A DNA stretch of 64,000 bases. It comes from Bombyx mori. Lineage: Eukaryota; Arthropoda; Insecta; Lepidoptera; Bombycidae. The stretch lies in assembly GCF_030269925.1 (NCBI RefSeq), contig NC_085121.1, forward strand, positions 141,501 to 205,500, read 5' to 3'. Shown in pieces: positions 10,656-22,611 of the stretch (the first letter of the stretch is position 1; each line of letters starts with the position of its first letter). The notes beneath the pieces are model-generated. The model was not told where the DNA came from and searched no databases. It saw nothing but the letters and a program-made list of their open reading frames with translations. Position numbers and translations under genes: made by a program.

Positions 10656-13073
10656 TCCCAAAAAAGAGGAAACTAAAAATGGTATAGGGTCCCGTAGAAA
10701 GTTCGGGGATGAAAGTCGAAATATATTATATATAATTCATTTCGCCTCCAAATCATGATACCCGATTGAAACCGAAAACGTCGCACATCACTAGAACTAA
10801 TCTACTGTTATCTATTTGTTATGTTATTGTTAAATAGCACATATTTACAAACGCTCCCACTAAATACTATAAAACTCAGAGGGAGACAGTTTGATTCACC
10901 CATGGAGTTAATAAGTACCATAGTAACTCTATGGATTCACCATAATGTGAACAAAAAGTTTTAACTTGTTTTAAAAATGCATTATGTCTACCGATACACT
11001 TATGTACTCTTTTTTTAGTTCACCAACCTTTCTTTTGTAATCATTAATGGTATATATTTAATTCATATAGATAAGTCTATTGGCCCCCGAATCAAGAGTC
11101 ACATGCGGACAAACCACACTTGGCCAAATTATCAAGTACAAGTATGTAGGTTACGGAACCCTGGCAAGAACTCAATCAGTTGGTTTATTTAGATTTTTGA
11201 TGCGGCGCTATCTCCGTCTAAAGCGAATCGATTTTAATCCATTATTATACGCAATCAATACTACATTTGTATCACAGCCAGCTCTACGAACTTCATTCCT
11301 TACGCCATTACGAATATCACGTGCAATAAAAGGACATGCTCCTTTGAAACAATAATACTAAATGGCCTTAGAATCAGTGCAATGTTACAGTAATAGGTTG
11401 AACAACAACACCGTAATTGCAGTTTTGAACCGTGAACCGCGGGGCGCGCGAACCTATCAACGTATCACTCGTGCCATTACACAATCTAATTGTTTTCATT
11501 ATGAGTTTCCATGGTCGTGATACAATGAGGCTTATACTCATTACTTTGATTTCATTAATTTAGTAAAATTACTTGTATCAGCAAACATCTGAGTTTTAGT
11601 TAGAGCCTCCTACATTATATAGTGTCGGTAGTCATCATAATACACAAAATATTTTACAGATGCCTGAATATCGCTAACGAAATACAACAACATTTAAACC
11701 GTCGGTCTATCGTGCATTAACACACACTCGGTGAAAAATCTTCCCTTTGTCGTTAGCCTCCGCAATACTATAATCACGATTTCAATATAATGATTAAAGA
11801 TTGCGCTGAATCCACTAGTTCTTCGTCCGACATAAACTAATGAAAAGGATGCAAGATTGGACAGTAAAACTACTTCCGATCAGTATAAGATGTATGAGAG
11901 TGGCCACCTAGGAACGCGATGCGGCGACGCCGCACCAGCAGAGCGGACATTCAAGTGTCTTTACCTCTGAATGTGCCCACGGTCCTTATCCCTGCGCCTG
12001 CGAGCGGTTGGTTCGGCCATTACTTTATACAACGCGGTTTATCTTAATGTTATTGTTTCCGAACATATACCCGTTTTACTGTATATAAAAGGCAGTTTCA
12101 AATTTGATAGCATCGAGTGGGCCACGATGTAACTTCACTATGTAACCACGAAGGAGTGCAGGTGCCCGTGGTCCAGTGACGCCGCGGCGCCGCGGGCTGA
12201 TAGCGCTACTATAGATAGTTCAGTGGCGCAGCAGTATTGCCTCCCGCTGACCTTCACAAACCGGCTAGTTTCATGGTCGGAAATATTGTTTCTTGGAATG
12301 TGAATTTCTTGAATGTAAAATTGATTCCACTATTTGCATTTTATCATCGTATGATTCGCCGAAACTGGAACACTAGGAACAATGCGCCCCCTCCAAAGCT
12401 CGTTTCTAAAGATATTTTTTGCCATAAGATCTTTTTGATCCGACTGTAAAACGAAGACTCCTCCACGGAGTTTCCGTGTGCTATGACTCAAACAAAAGAA
12501 AAGATTTCTGAGCAGAAGGCAGCAGCTCAGCTGTTACTGTACCCCTAATACCCCATTAATAAGCATTGGTGACTGCTCACGATTACTGGGCCGTATGCTA
12601 GTATATCTGTTAACTAATTTAAAAAATCATGTCGGCGACATCATCTGCCCATCGACACTAATAAAACATGTGACGTCACAACTTAATATCCTCGATTGAC
12701 CTCGGTAACCCATCATTTTGTAGCAAAAAATTGCCACACTCGTTAATATGAGCGATCTTGTTTATTTTTTACAAAGTTTCCACGTCAATGATACTTTACA
12801 AAAAAAACGTACTCATTTTTAGTGATAAATGGCGGCAGATTGTCGTTAGAACAATTCCGACAGAGTTGATTAACTGCGCGCTTAATAATTCCTGTTATTT
12901 AACTTGTTTTCGTGTGATTCCAAATTAAATTACACCCGTTTTAATGTTCATAAATATACGACGAGATACCATTCTTCACAACTAAGTGTTAACTTAACAC
13001 TATAATCTACATTTATTTATTTACGACAAAGTTATTATTTCAGCAAGGTTCCAAACATTATGTATAAAATGAT
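10656..13073. other. Unassigned sequence
   Basis: No gene recognised. GC-richer patches occur at about 11910-12010 and 12150-12240. The second contains the exact 14-bp palindrome CCGCGGCGCCGCGG at 12182-12195. Confidence 0.5.
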
Positions 13074-13107
13074 GCAGTCCGTGTGCAATAGTATGCACAC
13101 GGACTGC
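13074..13107. repeat. Short perfect inverted repeat
   Basis: Two exact 14-bp complementary arms (GCAGTCCGTGTGCA and its complement) around a 6-nt loop, ATAGTA. It would form a compact hairpin in RNA or a cruciform in DNA. Not followed by a T-run and not beside a gene. Confidence 0.85.
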
Positions 13108-13830
13108 TGAATGTGTGTCTGATCTAATTAACTAAAGATAAAATAAACCAACGTTGGGCCTGTTCTGAGATACGTGTCCCTTTTAGCCGGCGGCGTTATA
13201 TTTATGTTCTCATATGTGTATTTAGCAGAAGCTAAAGTTTAATATTTCATTGGAAGCTCGGCCTCCGGTGCCGAGGTGGCTATGGATGCCGGTAGCCACA
13301 TAACACCAGGTGTTCGGTTTATAAACGAATACTCGACGTTACAATAGATCCATAATAAATACTCTACAAAGTTAAATCTTCAAAGAACACTTTATAAGCT
13401 TCATCTCACAGAGAAAACTTTCAAAGTTCAAGACAAGAAAAACACAACTCTAACTATGTACATAGTTGAAAACTTCAATGCAACATAAAGTTTAGCTAAA
13501 GCTTACGCTTACTAAAGTTTACTATGATATAAACTTACGCAGCCTTTTAAACATTTTACTAAGATCGTAACTGTGACAGAAAGCAGCCCGCCATGAGTTC
13601 GATAGCATATCTTCTGTCAAGGACCGAGCGTTCATTTTTAAAGCGGCTAGTTTAGATGGTACATATTTTATTACTATAGCATTTGTATTTATTTATAAGA
13701 CTGCCAAACTTAATAAATAAATAAATAAGTGGGAACAAATCACGCCCGGTCATCCGGCCGGTAAGGGCACCAGAGACTTATATACGTACTTATATACGTT
13801 TAAATATATATGTTACCGACAATCGATAGA
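13108..13830. other. No recognisable feature
   Basis: AT-rich. A short SINE/LINE-like scrap near 13250-13320 ('ggtagccacataacaccagg') is too degraded to classify. Confidence 0.4.
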
Positions 13831-13878
13831 ATTTAGGTATTCTATACAATACCTTGGTAATGTATAGAATACCTAAAT
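13831..13878. repeat. Perfect inverted repeat, 18-bp arms
   Basis: ATTTAGGTATTCTATACA (13831-13848) is exactly complementary to 13861-13878, with a 12-nt loop. AT-rich surroundings suggest either a small terminal-inverted-repeat relic or a DNA fold-back. Confidence 0.85.
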
Positions 13879-14244
13879 ATATATACGTGCATTGTGCATG
13901 TCTATAAAAACATTATTTGGTTGAAATGTGGACACGGTATGCTATTGCGGAAAACTTGTGACGTGTGCATGATCGACGAGCTGTGACGTCATAAGCCATT
14001 GAATCCATCCATCACTGACCAGTAGTAACGCACGGCGCGCACACACGCACATACTTATATGTACTAGTCTATGTATAATATACATACATTTAATACCTCC
14101 TTCAGATAGCTCTCTTTAAATCTCCTTTTAGATTAATTTAAGCTCACAAAGCGGCGTCCACAGATCGTGCCACAGACCGGTAACGACTCGGGAGTGCCCT
14201 TATAATAAAAGGAAACAACCATCTTTATTCTACACTACCTAGAA

Positions 14245-14495
14245 CTAGTCACTGCGTTCATCCACAGTGCGTTTCCAAAGATCTCTTTTGCCACGTACCA
14301 TCCGGCTCTGGAATGAGCCCTCCACGTTGTTTCCCGAGCTCTATGACATGTCCTTCTTGAAACCAGGCTTGTGTAGAGTACTTCACTGTAGGCAGCGGCT
14401 TGGCTCTGTCCCTGGCATTGCTGATGTCTATGAGCGACGGTAACCACTCACCACCAGGTGGACCGTATGCTCGTCTGCCTACAAAGGACAACAAA
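14245..14495 (+). pseudogene. LINE 3' end: RT C-terminus scrap plus tail
   Basis: Aligns with the better preserved LINE end at 24190-24415: 'cagtgcgtttcca', 'gccacgtaccatccggctc', 'ctatgacatgtccttcttg' and the tail 'ggtaaccactcaccaccagg'. The frame is broken. The larger minus-strand frame here is a shadow. Confidence 0.8.
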
Positions 14496-15116
14496 CAAAC
14501 CGGAATGCGTACAGCTCGTCGCCCCACCGAACACGACGTACATTTTTGCGAGTATATAGTTGCATAAGATGACGTCGGAAGCCGAGCGGGCGCCGACCGC
14601 GACCACCAGACCCGCGGGGTGAAGGTCCTGGTGGCGGATGGATCTTTTAAGCTTGGTCGTAAATTATAATGTAATCCGTGGCGTTGCGAGATGTAGCATT
14701 CCGCGTCGATAAAAACAATTTGTATTAAAATGAATTCGTTGACAAACTCGTTTCCTCGCAGAATGTCGCCGTTGTCAGAATTATTTAAAATCAATATGTT
14801 TTTTTTGTCCCGTCTGTTTCCCCAAAAACTGTTTCAATGGCAGCGGCTTGCTAATGTTGGTTTTATTTAATTAATATTAGTGTAGACGATGTCAGGACCC
14901 GCCGGGTGCAGGGCGGACAGCACGCCTTGAGGTTTGAGATCAAACTCGACTGTACTACCTACATACTATACTCTTGTATAATAATATGTACACTTACGTA
15001 CATCTGAATTAGTACATTTTCTATAAAATTATATCCAAGCTGAAAGATTATCAGGAGTTCGTCGTCGTTCGGAGATCTTTAGACATTCATATATTATATA
15101 CATACATACGTAATAT
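14496..15116. other. No recognisable feature
   Basis: Mixed-composition sequence with no supported gene or repeat. Confidence 0.5.
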
Positions 15117-15182
15117 GATACCCGTTCGGGCGTAGCTGGAATAGACCCTTAGGCTGCCAGCGAATAAGTAGAGGAAAAAATA
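15117..15182 (+). repeat. Jockey-like LINE 3'UTR fragment
   Basis: 'cccgttcgggcgtagctgga', 'atagacccttaggctgccag' and a terminal A-run. The same order occurs after the decayed RT at 56640-56690 ('tagctggaatag...ttgggctaacagc'). Confidence 0.6.
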
Positions 15183-15499
15183 TTGCAGAAATCAAACGAC
15201 AATAGCCTAAAAGTCGTGTTGCTGGTTAGGCGCCGCGCGCTGCACGTGCTCCCGATAAGTTTGGCGGCCGAATGCACTTATCTAAACGCAGCTTCCTCTC
15301 GCAAATTATTATGCAATAACGATAATCTATTAATAAACATAATTCTCTGTAATCCCTACACTCGCTGGACAGCTAGCCAACTCCCTGTTGCTCGTTCGCT
15401 CGCTCGGTCAGGCGTGCTCACTACGCGGGTGCTGAGCACGTATACACTAAACACAAATGGAGGTGAAAGATAATCGGAAATTTTCGCGCAAAGGCCGTA
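15183..15499. other. No recognisable feature
   Basis: Open frame on the plus strand is GC-driven and unlike any family I know. Confidence 0.4.
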
Positions 15500-15740
15500 G
15501 TACAGCAGGGGGTTGGCGTCTGTCCCCTCGGGCTCACGAGACCCCCTACTACCAGTAATTACACAAATCATAATTTTTGCGGGTTTGATTTGTATGTACG
15601 ATGTTATTCCTTTAGCGTGGAAGTTATTCTTAAACATTTATTAATTAAAAAAAATTGGTAATTGCCGGTGGAATTCGAACACCGGCAGACGCATCGCTAG
15701 ACACGCATGCACCGAACTTCATCTTTTAAACCACGACGAG
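15500..15740 (-). repeat. Bm1 SINE, 3'-truncated, with tRNA-like head
   Basis: Minus-strand Bm1 keeping the tRNA-derived head (15665-15740, including a 'ggaattcgaacaccgg' T-arm-like box) and the 'ttgcgggtttgattt' segment. It lacks the 3' half. Confidence 0.85.
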
Positions 15741-16346
15741 TTAAGAGAATTTTCCGTAAAGCTAGCACCAAGTGCCCCGCCCTAGTGTTAAGCGGTCACC
15801 GACGCCAACAGCTTATAATATGCGCCGGCCTAGCTGCTAAGCTTGGAAGTTGAGGATAAAGTTTGAGCCACATTACAATAAGACTATATCTTAGTAGATC
15901 GAGTGCCCCAAGGTCGCACGACAGACATGACGTTGCCGTAATTTTCAAATTTCAACTAAGATCTATCTAGCAATAATAGAACCGCAATGTCTTCGCTTTA
16001 GTCCGAGTAGCAGTCCGCGCGCGTCTCCGACGCACTCGTCTGTGTGGAAATTAGACAACATTCAAATTGCCCAAGCCCGAGACCCTGTCCGTGAGCAAAC
16101 AGGTTGACGTTTGAAAGGTTACATCGACTGCAAAACTTGATTTTAGTTTTTATTCAGCAAAAAATATAAAACGCAGCTGTGGTTTTTTTTTAAATAAGTA
16201 AATGTGACTCGAACATTCGTTCGTTATGTATCAATAATGATTGTTGGTTGTTTTTTTGTGCTTTGCAGCGATGGGCACATTGAACAAGCCAAGCTGGGAC
16301 TATACCCAGCTCACGAGTTACACGAACACATGCGAAAATCAAAATC
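15741..16346. other. No recognisable feature
   Basis: Unassigned. No supported coding or RNA gene. Confidence 0.5.
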
Positions 16347-16450
16347 TTTTTTTTTTTATTGCTTAGATGGGTGGACGAGCTCACAGCCCACCTGGTGTTA
16401 AGTGGTTACTGGAGCCCATAGACATCCACAACGTAAATGCGCCACCCCCT
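16347..16450 (-). repeat. Bm1 SINE 3' fragment
   Basis: T-run, then 'attgcttagatgggtggacg', 'cccacctggtgttaagtgg' and 'gcgccaccccc': the complement of the Bm1 3' end. Upstream Bm1 sequence is absent. Confidence 0.9.
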
Positions 16451-17023
16451 TTTCTAGTTTTTTATTTTTAACTAAGTAAGCTTTTACTGGCACGTCCATG
16501 TCGTCATACCCTTACCACCGATGCGGAATGCAGTTTCACCACTAACAAGGATCGCCATGAAACTCGAAACTATCGATTTTTTTGACACAAATACCTACTG
16601 ACTTCTACCAGGAGCCTTACTCCGACCCGCGCCACAGCCGCCTCAGCGTCTGCGGGGGCGACGAGGATTGTACTGCAAGCACATTAGCCCGCCGAGTCAA
16701 CTCATTACATATAATTATTATTGTGAGGGTGATAGTAACAGTTGTGATCTTACACTCGAAGCGTATACAATTATAAATTAACGAAACCTTTTAAAGTCTC
16801 CCGGGTCGCTGAGTTGATGACGTTGAAGCGTATTTTTATTAATTGAATAATGATTACGGAATCTGAGCTCGTTCCGCGGTAAAGCTCGCGTTTGTTTCAC
16901 TGGAACCGTTTACAGTTTTCAAAGTCAGAGACGAAATCTATTGATTGTCCATTTTCATTCCAATATCAAGTTTTCTATTACATTATGTACGCGGCTCGAC
17001 AACTGATAAACGACCGTCATTCC
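16451..17023. other. Unassigned, with a weak exon-like island
   Basis: At 16611-16670 a GC-rich open stretch (EPYSDPRHSRLSVCGGDE) follows 'ttctaccag', a possible splice acceptor, inside AT-rich DNA. A donor-like GTGAGG lies near 16720. I do not recognise the peptide, and the region may be chance. Confidence 0.25.
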
Positions 17024-17067
17024 GCAGTCGGGTCGCAGTCGGGTCGCAGCCGGGTCGCAGCCGGGCC
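17024..17067 (+). repeat. 11-bp minisatellite, four units
   Basis: GCAGTCGGGTC twice exactly, then two units with a T-to-C change, the last ending in CC. A short direct repeat in otherwise AT-rich sequence. Confidence 0.9.
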
Positions 17068-17479
17068 GGCTCCTGAGTCGGTATATCACCGTAATCGGTT
17101 AATTCATCAGTTCTTTTAATTTTATTTTTTGGTAAACTTTTCTGTATTAGCCTGAGTTTCGAGATTATGTAGATGAGACTAATTTTCCGTACTAACTCAT
17201 ACACTTATACTTTTGACTGCATTACGTTGATAAAAAGGGCCAGAGCAATGTTCGTTAATGCAGATGCAATTGCAGATCAAATAATATAATTTTTAATTAT
17301 AACAAATAATAAAATTATACACGCAACTTCGTCCGAGGGTCTAATAATTAATAATAAAGCCCTTTATTCGGAAAACAGATATACAATTAAGTTTCTTATA
17401 TTACTGCACTTATACTGATATATGTATATACCTATATGTATTTTAGAAAATTAAAATTGTTCGCGTATTTGGTGCTTGT

Positions 17480-17690
17480 TTACTCTCTGTAAGTCCGTTT
17501 GCCAGTTGGCGAAGGCCTCCTCTAACCTACTCTATTCTGATCTCTCTCTAGCTACTCTACTCCATGTTATGTCCGCAACCTGCCTGATATCATCGTCCCA
17601 TCTTTTTTGTTGCCTGCCTCTTTTCCTCTTGCCTTCCCTTGGGTACCAATGTGTAGTTATTTTGCTCCATTTTTCTTTTCCTCTGACCAT
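17480..17690 (-). pseudogene. RTE/CR1-like LINE, RT C-terminal remnant
   Basis: The minus strand reads KRWDDDIRQVADITWSRVAR and then, after an in-frame stop, SRLEEAFANWQT. This is the characteristic C-terminal tail of endonuclease-RT LINE polyproteins. It is isolated and dead. Confidence 0.75.
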
Positions 17691-17779
17691 GTCGTCCGAG
17701 GATCACCAGAGCTCAATGTGCAGAGGATACTTTGCAACAACTCACTTATGTTAAACCTTTATAACAATATGCTTTAATA

Positions 17780-18133
17780 GTACTACTAGCCTGCGGGTGC
17801 GTACTAGACACGAGCCTAGAGATATCATCAGATCGGTGCCAATCAGATACAGCGTGAACCCCTACTACAAATTCGCGTACAATTTAGACTTAATATATAA
17901 AACTACAGTGGTTTTTACAGATGTTCCGTTATAACTACTGAACCGTGCATCCGATTGACTTGAAACTTTATATCCATGTAGAAAATACATGTACTTAATA
18001 GTTAGGCTAATATTTATATGAGTGTTGGACTCGCTACACCAGTTGCGGGGGCGTTAATGATGAGAATCTTTGTGGGGGAGAGAAATAATAATGTTAATTT
18101 TAAATGCCCAACGAAGCGGACGGGTACAGCTAG
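17780..18133 (+). mobile_element. Non-autonomous Helitron-like element (3' end clear)
   Basis: Ends 'cgggtacagCTAG' followed by T at 18134, the CTRR|T terminus of Helitrons, preceded by 'caacgaagcgga', typical of lepidopteran copies. The body contains 'gaaccgtgcatccgattgac', a phrase I recognise from dispersed lepidopteran repeats. The 5' TC end is not resolved, so the start is approximate. Confidence 0.6.
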
Positions 18134-18134
18134 T

Positions 18135-19074
18135 AAATTAATATAAACAATGAAGAAAAGAAAACAAAACTGCAATAAAATAATGAAGAGATATTCCTGC
18201 AAATGATACGTCGGATCCTGTATACCCTTTACGACATTCCAAGGCGACACTATACGAGTAGATGCGCAATGCTTGAACCGTGCTGTAATCCTCCCTAAGC
18301 GGATGTAAGTTTTAAATTCAGTTCGGTTTTTTTTATTGTATTGTTTTCCCGTTGGTAATATTATGCCGATTGCGTTTAGAATCCTGTATTAATTACGATT
18401 AAATTTATTTTTATCGTAAATAAATGAATCATCATACCTTGCCAACAAATGATTCATTTAAAATTAGTAAATCTGAATAACTTTGCAATTTTACTAGCCG
18501 TCCGCCATGTCGCTGACAATATAAATACGATACTAGCACAATGTCAACTTTCAGCCCTCGTGATCTTACAGAAAACTATCTCGAACCTATGTGTTCTCGC
18601 ATCAGAGGCACGCGTGTGACCGCCGCGCCACACGCCGCGCCAGCCCATACATAATTGTTCAAAAACACTCGATTTATGAATTATGTAGAAATTAGAATGT
18701 ACGTTTATTATGACATTTAATAGTTAATATTACAATTTCAAGAAAGTGCTAACAAGAATAATTTTATGGAGAAGCCTTTGGGCGAGAAAGCTTGTGATAT
18801 TGCCAACGTCCAACCCGGTCATCAATATTAGTCAAATTGGCGCTTTAGCTTACCAATTACCAACTTTTTGTTTCAATGCTTTTTTTCGTGTTTTAGAATT
18901 ACCAAATTTCGAATTTTAGTTATTAGTATTAAACGTAGGGAATTTTAAAATTTTAATCAAATCTAATTACAACTTTTACAGATGACTTAATTCATAAAAA
19001 TATTATTGTCGAAGAGAGCGACAGTTTTAGTCTCTTTAAGCGGGTAAAATTATTTATTGAATAGTGAAACTCAC
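18135..19074. other. Unassigned, possible first intron of a minus-strand gene
   Basis: No coding evidence. If the first-exon candidate at 19075-19330 is real, this stretch would be the start of its intron. Confidence 0.35.
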
Positions 19075-19330
19075 CTGAAGAAACTACAGGTAGAACACAA
19101 AGTTCACCGCCACCGGCCACTACTGCACCGGACACACACTCACACACAGTGCTTGCTACACATTCACGATCCGCGGAATCTTCTGAAAACGCAGCGTACT
19201 CAGGCGGCAGGCGCGCGCTGTAAAGTTGGTCGCGTAGTGTGGGACGCGCTACGCCAGCTCGGCGGGCGCGGCGTGATTGGCGCGCCGACTGCCGACCGAC
19301 ACGACACGACTCCACACCTCGGCTACGGAC
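19075..19330 (-). promoter_or_regulatory. Candidate host promoter / first exon, minus strand
   Basis: A GC- and CpG-rich island in AT-rich DNA. On the minus strand it begins with a block containing 'gcgcgccaatcacgccgcg' (CCAAT-like), runs open with no recognisable domain, and ends 'CTTCAG|GTGAGT' at 19075/19074, a near-ideal insect 5' splice site. The layout (CpG-rich start, no TATA, strong donor) suits a 5'-untranslated or short-coding first exon. No downstream exon could be identified in 1-19000, and the open minus-strand frame may be incidental. Confidence 0.4.
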
Positions 19331-20128
19331 CATCCCCACTCTGCTCAGACTCTAATGCATTGTCGGAGATTTTTAAATGTTACGCTTAAAATAAATTACT
19401 AATAATAGCAAATCAGATATAAATACACCGTGGCCCGCAGGTCCGAGTCTGGGCCCTCAGCGCGTTTACTTCTGCCGCTTGGAGACTGCTAACAACTCAT
19501 TACTCACATTGTGCAGGAACTTAGTCGCGTGCAGACGGCCTGCCTTCGTGCCTACCTCGAACCATAAGGCTCTACAATAAAATAATTTCTCCTGAAGTGT
19601 CAGCGGTGTAGTGGGTAAGAGGGCCGACGTACAGGATAACTTGTATCAGTGCTTGGATCTAGATCTTGGTGCGACTACAAAACTCTTGTAATATGTTAAC
19701 GAACGAACAAATTCCACGATTAGAGAATAACATCGCGCTATAAAATAAAAGCCGAAGCCGGAAGTAAATCGGCCTCACGACTAATCGCGTTGGAGCGCTC
19801 TATCCCTCCGCATAAAATAGAACAAAACCCGCCATACATACATATACACCAAGCAAGCGAAATTCATAAACGTGGACGTTGAGGTCCAAGTCAACATTGT
19901 GGTTATTGTTAATCGGGTGTCCTATACTCCAAGCCGCTACTCTCCGGTTCCCACGGAAACCCACAAAGAATCTGTTCGCAATTTCATTTTACTTTAACGA
20001 AATTACTAATTACTGTGTAAAGTTAATGAACAATATCTGATGTCAAAGTTTATCTTCAAAACCGATATGAAATATTGAGATTAAACACCGAAATGTCTAA
20101 TGAAATGGAAATTTAGACTGCAGCCCTT
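19331..20128. other. Unassigned
   Basis: A segment at 19600-19770 has a weak tRNA-like promoter box and 'agaataacatcgcgctataa', reminiscent of Bm1 but too diverged to call. Nothing else recognised. Confidence 0.35.
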
Positions 20129-20214
20129 ACAGTAAGGGTGCTGTGTTCAGAGATGGAGGAGCTCACAGCACCCAGCATCCAGAGCTCCATCTCTGAACAC
20201 AGCACCCTTACTGT
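20129..20214. repeat. Long perfect hairpin, 30-bp arms
   Basis: 20129-20158 and 20185-20214 are exactly complementary over 30 bp and enclose a 26-nt loop. The left arm also overlaps a smaller palindrome (CCCTTACAGTAAGGG). The size fits a precursor of small RNA or a transposon fold-back; no transposon family is recognised. Confidence 0.9.
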
Positions 20215-21751
20215 CGAGTGGTTGCCGGAAGTACATCACTACACACAACAAGCAGCGCGGCATTAGACACTAGACACTAGACCACGCAGGTATCACTTGT
20301 GGCTGGGACTGCGTGCATTATGATGCGTATATTATGATGTGCAGCGACAACGAGGCTGAAGTATCCCATTGAGTTTTCCATTTCTCAACTAACATTGCGA
20401 AATAATACTCATTAATTACAGCTGCTACTAATTAACTACATTCTTTTATCAACAAAAACGTGCTATTTAAAAACTATTAATTGAAACAGCACTGAAATAA
20501 CCTTATCAATATTTTTCATTATCAAGGGCTATAATTTGATAGAATAATTTAAACATTTACATTACAAAATGGATCTACAATGTGTGTTATTAATGATCAT
20601 AATGATAGTTAATAACTTTCAAAACAAAAAGTTGATTGGCGTACATATAATATCGATCGACGAGCTCGCGACCCACCTTTCGGTAAGCCGTCATGGACGT
20701 CGCAACCTAACTGCTGAATCCCGTCATTAGGTCAAAATTTCGACTGTATCGAAACAAATGCCTATCGCGTACTACACAGTCCTACTGAAACGCAAGGTTC
20801 TGTTGCGGCATACACCTAGGCAAAGTGATATGTAGTTCATTTTGCGCTCAGAAACTGTTCCAAAAAACATTTCGCTAAATTTCGTAACACAATGCCGTCC
20901 CTGCTTCGGCGTGGAAATAATTTGCGAACAGACGTTAGGTATTTGGTTCGGAGCTGCGCTACTCTCATACTTACAGAAAATAAGCGTTCTGATCTATCTA
21001 TATAATATAATGTTTAATAGAATGTATAAACAGACAGACTTTTGTCTACACATAAGTACCGTTGTCTAGGCGGTGCGTCGAACGATTTCCTTTTTGTTTG
21101 TGTTTTATTTCATATCTGTCATATTTTTTGGGATAATTTTAATTTTAAATTTGTGTATAGACGTACACATACACGTAAATGCGCGTGAATCACAAAATGA
21201 AGAGAGAACGGGAAATCTTAAGTATCCGTGATTATGGTCGCGCTGCGTCACTGGGCCAGAACAGCGGTACACACGACCCAATGAAACAAAAAAATTAAAA
21301 AACTAAAATGAAATCCAGGAAAATCTGAGAAAGGAGTAGAAAATTTGAAACTTAATGCGGCCAGTAAATTAAAATAGACCGCATCCAGTTGCGACCAGAC
21401 ATGCGACTCCCAGGTGTTCAATAACGGATACGCCGCAGACAACTGTCCTGGCGTCTAACAGCACAAAGTGATTAGTAATTGTTCAACAGCGCGTCACCTC
21501 CTCCGCCCTCGTTGTCTTGCTCTTACCCTAGGGGATGTGTGAGATCTTATGAGAAGATCAAGAGGGAACTTGACTTCTGTAGCCCTAAAAGCACAGAAAC
21601 ATTACTTCTGGCCAAATATAATATATTATATGCAGGGGATCACCTGTTCAAAATAAAACGTTCAAGCATGACGCTGTGCTGTCAATCTGTGAGAGCCCAA
21701 GTAATCTGCGACTGTCCTGCCACCGCGGCACCGCGGTAGCGCGGTACGGCA
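20215..21751. other. No recognisable feature
   Basis: Unassigned, chance frames only. Confidence 0.5.
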
Positions 21752-21868
21752 TCGGTAGGCAGCGGCTTGGCTCTGCCCCTGGCATTGCTGAAGTCCATGG
21801 GCGACGGTAACCACTCACCATCAGGTGGGCCGTATGCTCGTCTGCCTACAAGGGCAATAAAAAAACCC
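21752..21868 (+). repeat. LINE 3' tail, ~115-bp solitary copy
   Basis: From 'ggtaggcagcggcttgg' to 'ctgcctacaagggcaataaa', nearly identical to the tail following RT coding sequence at 24343. Upstream RT sequence is absent, so this is an extreme 5' truncation or a tail-only unit. Confidence 0.85.
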
Positions 21869-22611
21869 TTCCAAACTATAATATTATTACATTACATTTT
21901 ATATTCATTTTATGATTCTTAAAGAATTTATGTGATTTGCAATAAAACTTAGTTCTAATTTTATTGAACAATATTATACTGTGTCATTGCTAACATCATG
22001 TTTCTGTTCCTTCTTTTTCGTTATTGGTTAACAATTATATTATGATATTAGGTTCGAAAGCGACTTCCTTTCATTTCCACTGTAGGACACCTCATGAATT
22101 TATTAACTATTGTGACTGTTCGTAAGACGTAGATACGTCTGCGAGAATGTAGCGATCATGATGAAACAGCAAAACAACTTTATAGATATAAGACAATAAA
22201 ACAATATACGATACTAAAAAGAACTGCTCGTAAAATATTGTGTTAATAATGTGAAATGGCTTAGTGCGGCTGCGGTTGGATTAGGCATTTGTTTTGTGGC
22301 AACATCTATCTGAAGAGAGGTTCCCCTCTCTTGATCAACAACTAAAAAAACTTCTAGTGTTGGATCATGTAGTATTGGTTTGTGCACTACATGAGTGCCA
22401 TTAATGAGATTTCTTCACTACAGAGTGCAAAAGCTCCCACGTATCTAGTATGTGTGTCCCGTGTGACACTACCGTGTACCCTCAAAGACACTCGCGGGTG
22501 CGACGCGCGGGAACAAGGCAGCGTGTTCGGACCTCTTTCTCAGGTAACTAGATTGAATTTGAAGGTGATGTAAACTACAATTAATAGCCTCTGTTGATAT
22601 ATTTTTAATAG
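21869..22611. other. No recognisable feature
   Basis: AT-rich, then a slightly GC-richer part at 22430-22540 with no recognised product. Confidence 0.45.

Noticed and set aside
10289..10676. Overlapping genes on both strands
   Set aside because: The region is one copy of a dispersed repeat whose other copy at 57415 does not preserve the same frames.
14258..14794. 178-codon minus-strand gene
   Set aside because: It overlaps a plus-strand LINE 3' end on the opposite strand and shows no known domain; best explained as a shadow.
19600..19770. A further tRNA-derived SINE
   Set aside because: A weak promoter-like box and one Bm1-like phrase are not enough; divergence is too high to align by eye.
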